Source: Mesorhizobium sp. B2-1-1 (lineage in GTDB: Bacteria > Pseudomonadota > Alphaproteobacteria > Rhizobiales > Rhizobiaceae). Taken from it: 64,000 bases of DNA. The position numbers were made by a program, and so were the translations under genes. The stretch spans positions 5,215,501-5,279,500 of the forward strand of contig NZ_CP083954.1 of the NCBI RefSeq assembly GCF_006442975.2, read 5' to 3'. Every line of letters begins with the position of its first letter. The first letter of the stretch is position 1. Positions 38,449-46,324 of the stretch are shown piece after piece. The notes beneath the pieces were generated by a model. It did no database searches, was not told the origin of the DNA, and saw nothing but the letters and a program-made list of their open reading frames with translations.

Positions 38449-38739
38449 TCAGGCCACCCTGCGGGCGATGTCCTCGATGGTTTCGACGCGATCGCTGGCG
38501 ATTTCGCGCAGCATCGCCGTCGGATCGCGGCCAAACGGCACGTCGATGGCGACGTGCAGGTCGGCGCGCGTCAGGCCGATATCGGCAAGCTCGGCGTCCG
38601 ACATCTCGCCGAGGCGATAGAAGGCACGGCGGTTTTTCCAGGCCTGGTAGACATTGGAGACCGCATTAATCACGCGCGTCGCAACGGCCGGACGCGTGGT
38701 GATGCGCGAGGTCTCGGTAGCGAAATCAAACGTAACCAT
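38449..38739 (-). CDS. DUF1127 family small protein
   Basis: A 96-residue protein with the DUF1127 core at about 32-67: YQAWKNRRAFYRLGEMSDAE then LADIGLTRADL. Family proteins are small Arg-rich factors that in rhizobia and Brucella affect sRNA, phosphate or stress pathways. AAGGAGACCGAC precedes the ATG at 38739. The C-terminal tail (about 30 residues, FGRDPTAMLREIASDRVETI) is longer than in the shortest members. It is divergent from the LsrB/VtlR-like gene and has its own strong terminator. Confidence 0.85.
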   Translation of the reverse strand: MVTFDFATETSRITTRPAVATRVINAVSNVYQAWKNRRAFYRLGEMSDAELADIGLTRADLHVAIDVPFGRDPTAMLREIASDRVETIEDIARRVA

Positions 38740-38910
38740 GTCGGTCTCCTTCAGACTCGAACGGGCAAAACCAGGCGATCGGCGCTGGCGACAGCGGCCG
38801 TTCCGGCTTCGATTCACATGCCTTCATGTGGACATCAGTAATTTGCCATTGCTCGATTGATTAATCCAACGAATGTTTCTAATCTTAAGCATCAACACTA
38901 GTGATGGATC

Positions 38911-39873
38911 ATGCCGATGAAAGCGCCGCTCGATCTAGATCAGTTGCAGACCTTCATCTCGATCGCCGACACTGGCAGTTTCACCCGGGCGGCCGAAGAG
39001 GTGCACCGCACCCAGTCGGCGGTGTCGATGCAGATGCGCCGGCTAGAGGAGCGGATCGGCAAGCCGCTGTTCGAAAAGGAAGGGCGCAGCAACAGACTGA
39101 CGGAGGAAGGCGACAAGCTGCTTTCCTACGCAAGACGGCTGCTCTATCTCAACCGCGAAACGCTGGCCGCCTTCGACGACCGGCGGCTCGAAGGCACGAT
39201 CCGGATCGGTACGCCGGACGACTACGCCGACCGTTTCCTGCCCGAGATCATGGCGCGCTTCACGCGTTCCAATCCACGCGTCGAACTGACCGTCGTCTGC
39301 GAACCGACGCCGGGGCTGGTCGAACACATCAAGCGCGGCAATCTCGACCTGGCGTTGGTGACGCATAACGACGTGCGGGGCCAGTCCGAGGTGGTGCGGC
39401 GCGAACCGCTGCTGTGGGTCACCTCGGCCAACCACGCCACGCACGAGCAGGAGACGCTGCCTATGGCCTTTGGCCGGCCAAACTGTATCTGGCGACGCGC
39501 CGCCGTCGACGTGCTTGACCAGCAGAACCGCGACTATCGTATCCTGTTCACCAGCTTTTCCGCAACGGTCATCACCGCCGCGGTGTTGTCGGGCCTGGCG
39601 ATCTCGGTGCTGCCGGAATGCGCGCTCAGGCCCGGCATGCGGGTGCTGGGCGAGGCCGACGGCTTCGGCGCCCTGCCCGACTGCCGCATCGGCATCATGC
39701 GCGGCCAAACCTCGCGGCCGGAGATCGTCGATGCGCTGGCCCGGCACATTTCCGAAAGCCTGGACAACATCTCGGTGCCGCTTGGCGAAGAGGCGGGAAC
39801 GTTCGATTTCGCGGCACTCGCCTTCAGCAAGATGCGGCGAACCAAGCCGAACCAGATCCTGCCGGGCTGGTAA
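38911..39873 (+). CDS. LysR-family regulator, LsrB/VtlR-like
   Basis: A 320-residue LysR protein. The HTH is in residues 8-65 ([40 protein letters not shown]). The effector domain contains [38 protein letters not shown] and [19 protein letters not shown]. These segments closely resemble LsrB of Sinorhizobium/Agrobacterium and VtlR of Brucella as I recall them. VtlR activates DUF1127 small-protein genes and an AbcR sRNA; the divergent DUF1127 gene 171 bases away fits that. The exact orthologue cannot be proven here. Confidence 0.88.
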   Translation: MPMKAPLDLDQLQTFISIADTGSFTRAAEEVHRTQSAVSMQMRRLEERIGKPLFEKEGRSNRLTEEGDKLLSYARRLLYLNRETLAAFDDRRLEGTIRIGTPDDYADRFLPEIMARFTRSNPRVELTVVCEPTPGLVEHIKRGNLDLALVTHNDVRGQSEVVRREPLLWVTSANHATHEQETLPMAFGRPNCIWRRAAVDVLDQQNRDYRILFTSFSATVITAAVLSGLAISVLPECALRPGMRVLGEADGFGALPDCRIGIMRGQTSRPEIVDALARHISESLDNISVPLGEEAGTFDFAALAFSKMRRTKPNQILPGW

Positions 39874-39949
39874 GCGATCAGACGCACCTGAACGCCGACC
39901 TGAAAACAGCCAGCTTGACGCCGGCGCGCAACCACCCCCCAATCGGCCG

Positions 39950-41581
39950 ATGAGCGAAGCAGCATCCGAATCACGCAGCAACGCCACCGAATATACGGTG
40001 AGCGAAATATCAGGCGCCCTGAAGCGCACGGTCGAGGATGCCTTCGGCAATGTGCGGGTGCGCGGTGAAATCTCGGGTTATCGCGGGCCGCACTCCTCCG
40101 GCCATGCCTATTTCACGCTGAAGGACGACCGCGCGCGGCTCGACGCCGTGGTGTGGAAGGGCACGATGGGCCGGCTGAAATTCCGCCCCGAAGAAGGAAT
40201 GGAGGTGATCGCCACCGGCAGGCTCACCACCTATCCCGGCAAATCCAACTACCAGATCGTCATCGACAATCTGGAACCGGCGGGCGCCGGAGCCTTGATG
40301 GCGCTGCTGGAGGAGCGCAAGCGCCGGCTGCAGGCCGAAGGACTGTTCGAGGGGGGCCGCAAGCGGTTGCTGCCCTTCATGCCGCGCGTCATCGGCGTCG
40401 TCACCTCGCCGACGGGTGCCGTCATCCGCGACATCATCCACCGGATCAAGGATCGTTTTCCGCTGCATGTGCTCGTCTGGCCGGTGCGGGTGCAAGGCGA
40501 AACCGCGGGCGCCGAGGTGACCGCCGCCGTCGCCGGTTTCAACGCGCTGGCAAGGGATGGCACTATCGAGCGCCCGGACCTGCTGATCGTGGCGCGGGGC
40601 GGCGGCAGCCTCGAGGACTTGTGGGGCTTCAACGACGAGGCCCTGGCCCGTGCCGTCGCCGCCTCCGCCATTCCGGTGATCTCGGCCGTCGGCCACGAAA
40701 CCGACTGGACGCTGATCGACCTCGTCGCGGATGTGAGGGCGCCGACGCCGACGGGGGCGGCCGAAATCGCCGTTCCGGTGAAGGCTGACCTCGAAGCGAC
40801 GCTCGCCAGTCTCGGCGCGCGGCTCAAGGCTGCGGTTTCGCGCAATTTCGAGCGCAAGCGCCAGTCCGTGCGCGGGGCAGCGCGTGCGCTGCCCTCGCCC
40901 GATCAGTTGCTGGCGCTGCCACGTCGTCGCCTCGACGAGGCGGCGAGCCGGCTCGGGCGCGGCCTCATGGTTTCGACCGAACGCAAGCGGGGACGCTTCC
41001 TCGCCCTGAAACTGACGCCGGCAATGCTGTCGCAGCGAATTGCCGAGGCGCGGCGGACCAACGAGCGCAATCTCCTGCGGGCACAGGGTGCGTTGCGCGC
41101 GCTGACGAGGGCCCGGCGCGCCGAACTCAATCGCGCCGCCGATCAGTTGCCGAAATGCGCCCGGGCGTCGCTGCAGCGGCTCCGGCAGCAATTGGCGGCG
41201 CTGCAGGGCCGCATCACCATAGAGCCCACGGCGCGGCGGCAGCGGACCCAAAGGGATTTCCTGACCGCGCTGACGCGGCGCAGCACGCATGCGGCATCGC
41301 TGAGGCTGGAGCGGCTGCGCAGTCGCGTCGCCCAGGCCGACCGCTTGCTGGCGACGCTGTCGCACAAGGCGGTGCTGGCACGCGGCTTCGCCCTGGTGAA
41401 GGATGCCGACGGCGCCGTCGTCAAGCGTGCGGCGGAATTGACGGCGGGGATGGCGCTGTCCCTGGAGTTCGCCGACGGCACGGCGGATGCGGTCGCGACC
41501 AGCGGCTCGGCGCGGCCACGACCGGCCGCCAAAACCGCGACCAAGGCCAAGGAGCCCGGCAGCCAGGGCTCCCTATTCTGA
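39950..41581 (+). CDS. xseA: Exodeoxyribonuclease VII large subunit
   Basis: A 543-residue protein. The N-terminal OB-fold (about 17-110: [38 protein letters not shown]) is followed by the catalytic region with [36 protein letters not shown] and [20 protein letters not shown]. Then come a long basic coiled-coil and the C-terminal [14 protein letters not shown]. The C-terminal tail ([17 protein letters not shown]) is Lys/Ala rich. With XseB it degrades single-stranded DNA. It is nine bases before the peptidase gene, so probably co-transcribed. Confidence 0.94.
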   Translation: MSEAASESRSNATEYTVSEISGALKRTVEDAFGNVRVRGEISGYRGPHSSGHAYFTLKDDRARLDAVVWKGTMGRLKFRPEEGMEVIATGRLTTYPGKSNYQIVIDNLEPAGAGALMALLEERKRRLQAEGLFEGGRKRLLPFMPRVIGVVTSPTGAVIRDIIHRIKDRFPLHVLVWPVRVQGETAGAEVTAAVAGFNALARDGTIERPDLLIVARGGGSLEDLWGFNDEALARAVAASAIPVISAVGHETDWTLIDLVADVRAPTPTGAAEIAVPVKADLEATLASLGARLKAAVSRNFERKRQSVRGAARALPSPDQLLALPRRRLDEAASRLGRGLMVSTERKRGRFLALKLTPAMLSQRIAEARRTNERNLLRAQGALRALTRARRAELNRAADQLPKCARASLQRLRQQLAALQGRITIEPTARRQRTQRDFLTALTRRSTHAASLRLERLRSRVAQADRLLATLSHKAVLARGFALVKDADGAVVKRAAELTAGMALSLEFADGTADAVATSGSARPRPAAKTATKAKEPGSQGSLF

Positions 41582-41589
41582 ACCGTGAC

Positions 41590-42708
41590 ATGACAGACAA
41601 TCCGCATCATCACAAAACGCCCTCCGGCAAGCCGCGCGCGCGAAGCTTCGGCATCGGCTTCGACGGCACGCCCGGCCCGTTCAACGCGATCACCGACGTG
41701 GCTGGAGTGTCGGTCGGCTATTCCACGCTGATTTCAGGCGACGGCCCGCTCGTCGTGGGCCAGGGACCGGTGCGCACCGGCGTGACCGCGATCCTGCCCA
41801 GGCCGCGGGCCGACCTTGCCATACCGGTCTTTGCCGGCATCTTCAGCCAGAACGGCAATGGCGAACTGACCGGCTCGCATATCGTCGAGGAGACCGGCGC
41901 CTTCAACTTCCCCATCACCGTCACCAACACGCATTCCTGCGGCGTTTCGCGCGACGGCACGCTGCGCTGGATGAGCCAAGCGCTGCCGGCGGCACTCGAC
42001 AGCGGCTGGGGACTGCCGGTGGCAGCGGAAACCTATGACGGCTTCCTTAACGACATCAATGGTCATCATGTGACACCAGGGCATGTTGCCGAGGCGCTCG
42101 ACGGTGCCGCCAGCGGACCGATCGAGGAAGGCAGCGTCGGCGGCGGCACCGGCATGATCGCCTTCGGCTTCAAGGCCGGTTCGGGCACCGCGTCGCGCAT
42201 CACCGAATGGCAAGGGCGTGCCTACACCGTCGGCGCCGTCGTGCAGGCGAATTTCGGCAAGCGGCGCAATTTCACGCTTCGAGGCCTGCGCGCCGGGCTG
42301 GAGCTCGTCGAACCGGCGATCCGCGAAGGCACCCCACGTGCCGAAAAAGGCTCGATCATCGCCGTTATTGCCACCGACGCACCGTTCCTGCCGCATCAGA
42401 TGAAGCGGCTGGCCCGCCGTGTGCCGCTCGGCGTCGCCATGACCGGCGGCTTCGGCTATCACAGTTCCGGCGACATCTTCCTCGCCTTCTCTACCGCCAA
42501 TCCCGACGCGGCCCTGGCGCCGCCGGGCCGGATCGCTCGCGCCGAGTTCATCCCCGACAGCGACATCGATCCGTTCTTCGATGCCGTGGTCCAGGGCGTC
42601 GAGGAAGCCGTCCTCAATGCGATGGTCGCCAACGAGGACATGACCGGCCGCGACGGCAATTTCGTGCCGGCGCTGCCGAAGGCGTGGCTGGAGGAGAAAT
42701 TCGGCTGA
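41590..42708 (+). CDS. P1 family peptidase (DmpA/L-aminopeptidase-D-esterase type)
   Basis: A 372-residue N-terminal-nucleophile-type hydrolase. Conserved segments are NAITDVAGVSVGYSTL, NGNGELTGSHIVEETGAFNF, AETYDGFLNDINGHHV, EEGSVGGGTGMIAFGFKAG and, near the C terminus, SSGDIFLAFSTANP. Family members self-cleave into alpha and beta chains and release N-terminal residues or beta-amino acids from peptides. No signal peptide is seen, so it is cytoplasmic. A strong bidirectional terminator follows the stop. Confidence 0.88.
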   Translation: MTDNPHHHKTPSGKPRARSFGIGFDGTPGPFNAITDVAGVSVGYSTLISGDGPLVVGQGPVRTGVTAILPRPRADLAIPVFAGIFSQNGNGELTGSHIVEETGAFNFPITVTNTHSCGVSRDGTLRWMSQALPAALDSGWGLPVAAETYDGFLNDINGHHVTPGHVAEALDGAASGPIEEGSVGGGTGMIAFGFKAGSGTASRITEWQGRAYTVGAVVQANFGKRRNFTLRGLRAGLELVEPAIREGTPRAEKGSIIAVIATDAPFLPHQMKRLARRVPLGVAMTGGFGYHSSGDIFLAFSTANPDAALAPPGRIARAEFIPDSDIDPFFDAVVQGVEEAVLNAMVANEDMTGRDGNFVPALPKAWLEEKFG

Positions 42709-42713
42709 GACAA

Positions 42714-42739
42714 ATACGCGGACCGAATGGTCCGCGTAT
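42714..42739. terminator. Bidirectional terminator between convergent genes
   Basis: ATACGCGGACC and GGTCCGCGTAT form a perfect 11-bp stem with a GAAT loop. It sits midway between the peptidase stop (42708) and the DUF768 stop (42761), serving both strands. Flanking A/T stretches are short. Confidence 0.75.
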
Positions 42740-42760
42740 TCATACAGGATTGCTCCTGAA

Positions 42761-43012
42761 TTATTCCGCGGCCTTGCTCGCGGCCTGCTGGTGCTCGTCG
42801 GCCTCGGCCGCTTCCTCGAGCCGGGAGGCGATGAGTTCCTGGATGTCGCCGACTTCTTCCTGGATATCCTCCAGCGGTATGCCGACCTCGGCCGCCTTGG
42901 CAGCGCATTCCCTGGCCAGCGTCTCGGCCTGCTTCTCGATCCTGGCGTGGGACTGGCAATGGACTTTTTCGCCAATCCATCCCTGCAAGAATTCGATGGC
43001 GTGCTCACTCAT
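42761..43012 (-). CDS. DUF768 family protein
   Basis: An 83-residue acidic helical protein starting MSEHAIEFLQGWIGEKVH, which matches the FLxxWIxxxV opening of DUF768. I know this family chiefly from Mesorhizobium. The middle (AARECAAKAAEVGIPLEDI-like, here LARECAAKAAEVGIPLEDIQ) and EEVGDIQELIASRLEEA are predicted helices. AGGGA lies about nine bases before the ATG. The function is unknown. It is the clearest lineage marker in the window. Confidence 0.78.
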   Translation of the reverse strand: MSEHAIEFLQGWIGEKVHCQSHARIEKQAETLARECAAKAAEVGIPLEDIQEEVGDIQELIASRLEEAAEADEHQQAASKAAE

Positions 43013-43421
43013 ATTGCTTTTCCCTGGCGGCGAAGCCGGTTGGTAATCATAAACGTCGGCATCCGGTGAAGGATGCATGTCCCCATTCCAGCCGAGTCGC
43101 CACCGGACGGCAAGCCGATGTCGTCCAAGGTCCACAGAGCCAAAGGAAATAGAGGATTGAAGAACATTTTCTGTTTCTGGGGGGCGGGTATCGTTTGGCG
43201 GGAATCCTGTCCCGCCTCGAGAGGCTGCTTCTACTTGCTTCTTACGGTTTTCAGGTCCGCTTGCATCTCAATGGCTGTCACAACAGCTGCCCGATGACGT
43301 TGCCGTTTCCAGGCACAAGCCATCGAAGCCGCCGCTATATAGTGACATCCCCATGCAATGTCGACTCTCTCCGCCGCCTTGCATGGAAGCCCCGCGAAAG
43401 CTGCATAGGTCACCGTGCCGA
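43013..43421. other. Intergenic region without a recognised gene
   Basis: 409 bases containing the DUF768 promoter and the region beyond the SDR stop. A short hairpin GCATCC/GGATGC lies at about 43059-43076 and another, GGCGGGA/TCCCGCC, at about 43198-43217; neither has a U-tract. No gene is supported. Confidence 0.5.
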
Positions 43422-44111
43422 TCAGAAGGTCTCGACCCAGGGCCTGAGCTCGAGTTCCCAGGTCCAGGCGCTGCGGTTCTGGCGATGGATGCCGAGATAG
43501 GCCTCGGCGATCGCGTCCGGCGATAACCGTCGATCCTGCGGGTCGGGAGCCCCTCCCGGCACGGTCGAGGCAATGGCGCCATCGATGACGAAATGCGCGA
43601 CATGGATGTTCTTGGGGGCCAGTTCGCGAGCCATGGATTGCGCCAGTCCACGCAAGCCGAATTTGGGCATCGCGAAACCGGCCGAGCCGGCGAATCCCTT
43701 GACGCTTGCCGTCGCGCCGGTGAAGAAGATCGAGCCCGAGCCTTGCGAAAGCAGCCGGTTGGCTGCTTGCTGGCCAACCAGGAAGCCGCCATAGGCCCCC
43801 ACCAGCAAGGCCTGCCTGACAGCCTCTGGATCGAGTTCGGCTATCGGGCCACGGGCGCGTCCGCTGGCATTGAAGACCACGAGCGACAGCGGGCCGGCCT
43901 TGTCAGCGACCTCGAACAGGCGCTGCACCGACGCGGCATCGGAGACATCGGTTGCCACGGCTTGGGCGCCGGTCTGCGCCAGCAACGGGTCGAGCTTCTC
44001 GACGTTGCGGGCGGCCAGCACGACACGAAAACCTTCCCTTGCGAGAAGGCGCGCAAGCGAGGCGCTCAATCCGGATCCCGCTCCGGCAATGACGGCGACA
44101 TTGGATGTCAT
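43422..44111 (-). CDS. Short-chain dehydrogenase/reductase family protein with Phe in place of the catalytic Tyr
   Basis: A 229-residue SDR. The cofactor motif is AGAGSGLSASLARLLAREGF and the central strand is VVFNASGRARGPI (the NAG-like motif). At the active site GSIFFTGATAS is followed by FAMPKFGLRGLAQSMARELA, so the usual YxxxK reads FxxxK. The subfamily I recall with similar C-terminal IHVAHFVIDGAI also often lacks Tyr. Classical dehydrogenase chemistry is therefore doubtful. The start at 44111 is preferred over ATG 44117 by spacing from GAAAGAGAG. Confidence 0.82.
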   Translation of the reverse strand: MTSNVAVIAGAGSGLSASLARLLAREGFRVVLAARNVEKLDPLLAQTGAQAVATDVSDAASVQRLFEVADKAGPLSLVVFNASGRARGPIAELDPEAVRQALLVGAYGGFLVGQQAANRLLSQGSGSIFFTGATASVKGFAGSAGFAMPKFGLRGLAQSMARELAPKNIHVAHFVIDGAIASTVPGGAPDPQDRRLSPDAIAEAYLGIHRQNRSAWTWELELRPWVETF

Positions 44112-44245
44112 GAGCATCTCTCTTTCGCGGTGGTGACTGGATTGGAGAGGGTTGCGCCTTCCCAAGTGGAACGCAAGAGAAAGCATTTCCAAGAAAATGG
44201 CGTGTCGTCGTGGCGCGCTCCCAGGCCGCAAAAACTGTTCCCGGC

Positions 44246-44280
44246 AAAGAAAAATGGCCGGGCGCGAAGACGGCCCGGCC
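44246..44280 (-). terminator. Intrinsic terminator downstream of the 2OG-Fe(II) oxygenase gene
   Basis: GGCCGGGC and GCCCGGCC pair over 8 bp with a nine-base loop at 44256-44280. On the minus strand it is followed by AUUUUUCUUU. It lies about 160 bases beyond the oxygenase stop. The rest of 44112-44436 contains the SDR promoter and nothing else recognisable. Confidence 0.7.
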
Positions 44281-44436
44281 AGAAAGAAGGTCATAACCTT
44301 CAGAGGGGAACACCGTTCGGAGGAATGGGAGGAAACCTCGAACGATAATTTTATCTTGAGCCCATTTTCGCGCGCTGACGACGAATAGAATTCTAAAATT
44401 TTGCTGCCCTACAAAAATTTCTACCTGCCGAATGGC

Positions 44437-45456
44437 TCAGCCTGCCCGGGTCTCGGGCTCAAACAGATCGGCATAATGACGCCGCGCAACGTCGGGATGG
44501 GAGCGCAGCCTGCTCTTCAGCACATTGGTTCCGACATCGCGAAACAGCGGATTGTCAGGATCGCTGGCCGGCCCCCGCGCCTGCTCCGCCAGTCCCTCGG
44601 GAAGCTCGAGCAGCGGTATCGTGGCATCGAGCTTGGCGCTGAAGAAGAACGGCACCGAGATGCGTTCGACGCCGGCGGGCGGCGTCACGACGCGATGCAC
44701 GGTGGCTCTCAAATAGCCGTTCGAGGCGAGCTCCAGCAGCTCGCCGATGTTGACGACGAGCGTTCCGGGAATCGGATCCACGTCCACCCAGCTTCCGTCA
44801 TAGTCGACCTGGAGGCCCTTGTTGTCGTCCTGAAGCAGCAGCGTCAGGAAACCGCCGTCCTTATGCGCGCCGACGCCCTGGTCGCCGCCGGTCGCTTCGC
44901 GGCCGGGATAGCGCACGATCTTCATGCGATGATTGGGTTCGCCGCCATAGATCGGATCGAAAGCGTCCTCGGCCTGGTCGAGCGACAGCGCGAAGGCCTT
45001 GAGCAGACGAATGGCCACGGCCGTCGCCTTGGCCTGCCAGGCCAGCAGCGCCGGCTTCAGCGCCGGCAACGCCGACGGCCACTGGTTCGGCCCCTGCAGC
45101 CGCGTCCAGGCAGGAATTCCCGGGCCTTGCGCGATGGGCGGGCGCTCGACGCCGATGTCGAGCTGCTCGCGCCAGTCGGCCTTGCCCTTGGTCAGTTCGC
45201 CGCCAGCGCGGGTATAACCGCGGAACTGCGAGGAATTGACCATCTCTATCGACAGCTTGTCGGCTTCCGGCAAGGCAAAGAAACCCCGCGAAGCGGCGAG
45301 CGTCTCGCTGATGTCGGCCCATGGGATGCCGTGGCCAGCCAAATAGAAAAAACCGATGTCGCGCGAGGCGGAGCGCAGATCCGCCAGAAACGTCCGGCGC
45401 TCCGACGCGCCTTGTTCGAGACGGCTCAGATCGAGCACGGGCACTATTCTGGGCAT
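44437..45456 (-). CDS. Isopenicillin-N-synthase-family 2OG-Fe(II) oxygenase
   Basis: A 339-residue non-heme iron oxygenase. The N-terminal DIOX_N part has GFFYLAGHGIPWADI and SQFRGYTRAGGELTKGKADW. The iron-binding facial triad is visible as GAHKDGGFLTLLLQD (His-x-Asp) and ATVHRVVTPP (distal His), followed by RISVPFFFSAKLD, whose Arg-x-Ser binds 2-oxoglutarate. It should hydroxylate or oxidise a small metabolite. AAAGGAGCTGAC precedes the ATG at 45456. No pathway neighbour is evident. Confidence 0.88.
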   Translation of the reverse strand: MPRIVPVLDLSRLEQGASERRTFLADLRSASRDIGFFYLAGHGIPWADISETLAASRGFFALPEADKLSIEMVNSSQFRGYTRAGGELTKGKADWREQLDIGVERPPIAQGPGIPAWTRLQGPNQWPSALPALKPALLAWQAKATAVAIRLLKAFALSLDQAEDAFDPIYGGEPNHRMKIVRYPGREATGGDQGVGAHKDGGFLTLLLQDDNKGLQVDYDGSWVDVDPIPGTLVVNIGELLELASNGYLRATVHRVVTPPAGVERISVPFFFSAKLDATIPLLELPEGLAEQARGPASDPDNPLFRDVGTNVLKSRLRSHPDVARRHYADLFEPETRAG

Positions 45457-45762
45457 GTCAGCTCCTTTCCGGGTTCTTTCCGGGTGCTGCTTGAAAACTT
45501 CGCCCGGAAACCCGGGCCCGTGGATGTGCTGCTCCTTTTCCAGCGGCCGAAGCCGCCATCGATGCCCCAAATCTCACGGAGTTCGGTGCGCCGGGAAAGG
45601 AACGATCGGCTTTTCGGGGCCGCCGGGACGAACAATTTTTCTATTTGGGCGGGCAGCCTGACGATGAGCGCGATCATTGCGCGAAATACGGGCGTGTCAT
45701 TTCAGGCACAGCGCGAAGCTGTCATTGGCCCTTGAACGGCCGCGCGGGAGGCGCGTAACATC
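45457..45762. other. Intergenic region without a recognised gene
   Basis: 306 bases between the oxygenase start and the ABC-transporter remnant, which are divergent. It should contain the oxygenase promoter. I see short CCCGG-rich inverted segments but no gene or clear regulatory site. Confidence 0.5.
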
Positions 45763-46148
45763 GTGGCACTTGAATTTGAATCTGTTTCATTCGTCCGGGC
45801 TAAAGTCCGGATCGGTTTGGATAGGTCCTTGAACACGCAAGCAATCGGCAGCGCGGCGGGGCGCGGCAAATCGTTTGCCCATGTGGCGCAAGCCTCCTGG
45901 GGCAAGGGCCCTGGCACCTTGCTGCGTATCATGCGCATGACGCTGCGCCACCCTTGGCAGGTCGCCATCACCATCGTCTCGACCTTCATCGCCGCGACGC
46001 TGCAGCTTTTCATTCCGCGCCTGCTGGGACACGCCATCGACCAGGCGCAGGGCGTGGTGGCTGCCGGTGCAAATACCGGGCCGAGCAGGCGCTGTGGAAT
46101 ACGGCGCTGACGCTGCTCGTCGTCAGCATCCTGCGCGGCCAAGGCTGA
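45763..46148 (+). pseudogene. N-terminal remnant of an ABC exporter (fused permease-ATPase)
   Basis: The frame from 45763 encodes MTLRHPWQVAITIVSTFIAA then TLQLFIPRLLGHAIDQAQG, the first membrane helix and loop of an ABC multidrug or lipid exporter. At about 46078 the frame shifts: the expected continuation AEQALWNTALTLLVVSILRG is one frame over and then ends in a TGA at 46146. Nothing of the remaining five helices or of the ATPase domain is present downstream. Only about 100 of an expected 600 residues survive. A frameshift plus a large 3' deletion explains this. Confidence 0.75.
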
Positions 46149-46324
46149 GCGCTCCTACGGTCAGTTCCGTTCGATGGGGCGGGAAGGGTTCCGGCTGTTC
46201 CGGATCACCCTGGCATGAAACAGTCGGTTCCTGACGCATCAGCATCCCGATCCGCAAGGCAGTGAAACTGGGCGAGGACAAACCCACGCTTGTTGCGGCG
46301 GAGCAATCCTCTTTGTCTCGGTCC

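Noticed and set aside
43198..43217. GGCGGGA/TCCCGCC hairpin as a terminator
   Set aside because: Short stem with no U-tract on either strand and no gene ending nearby.
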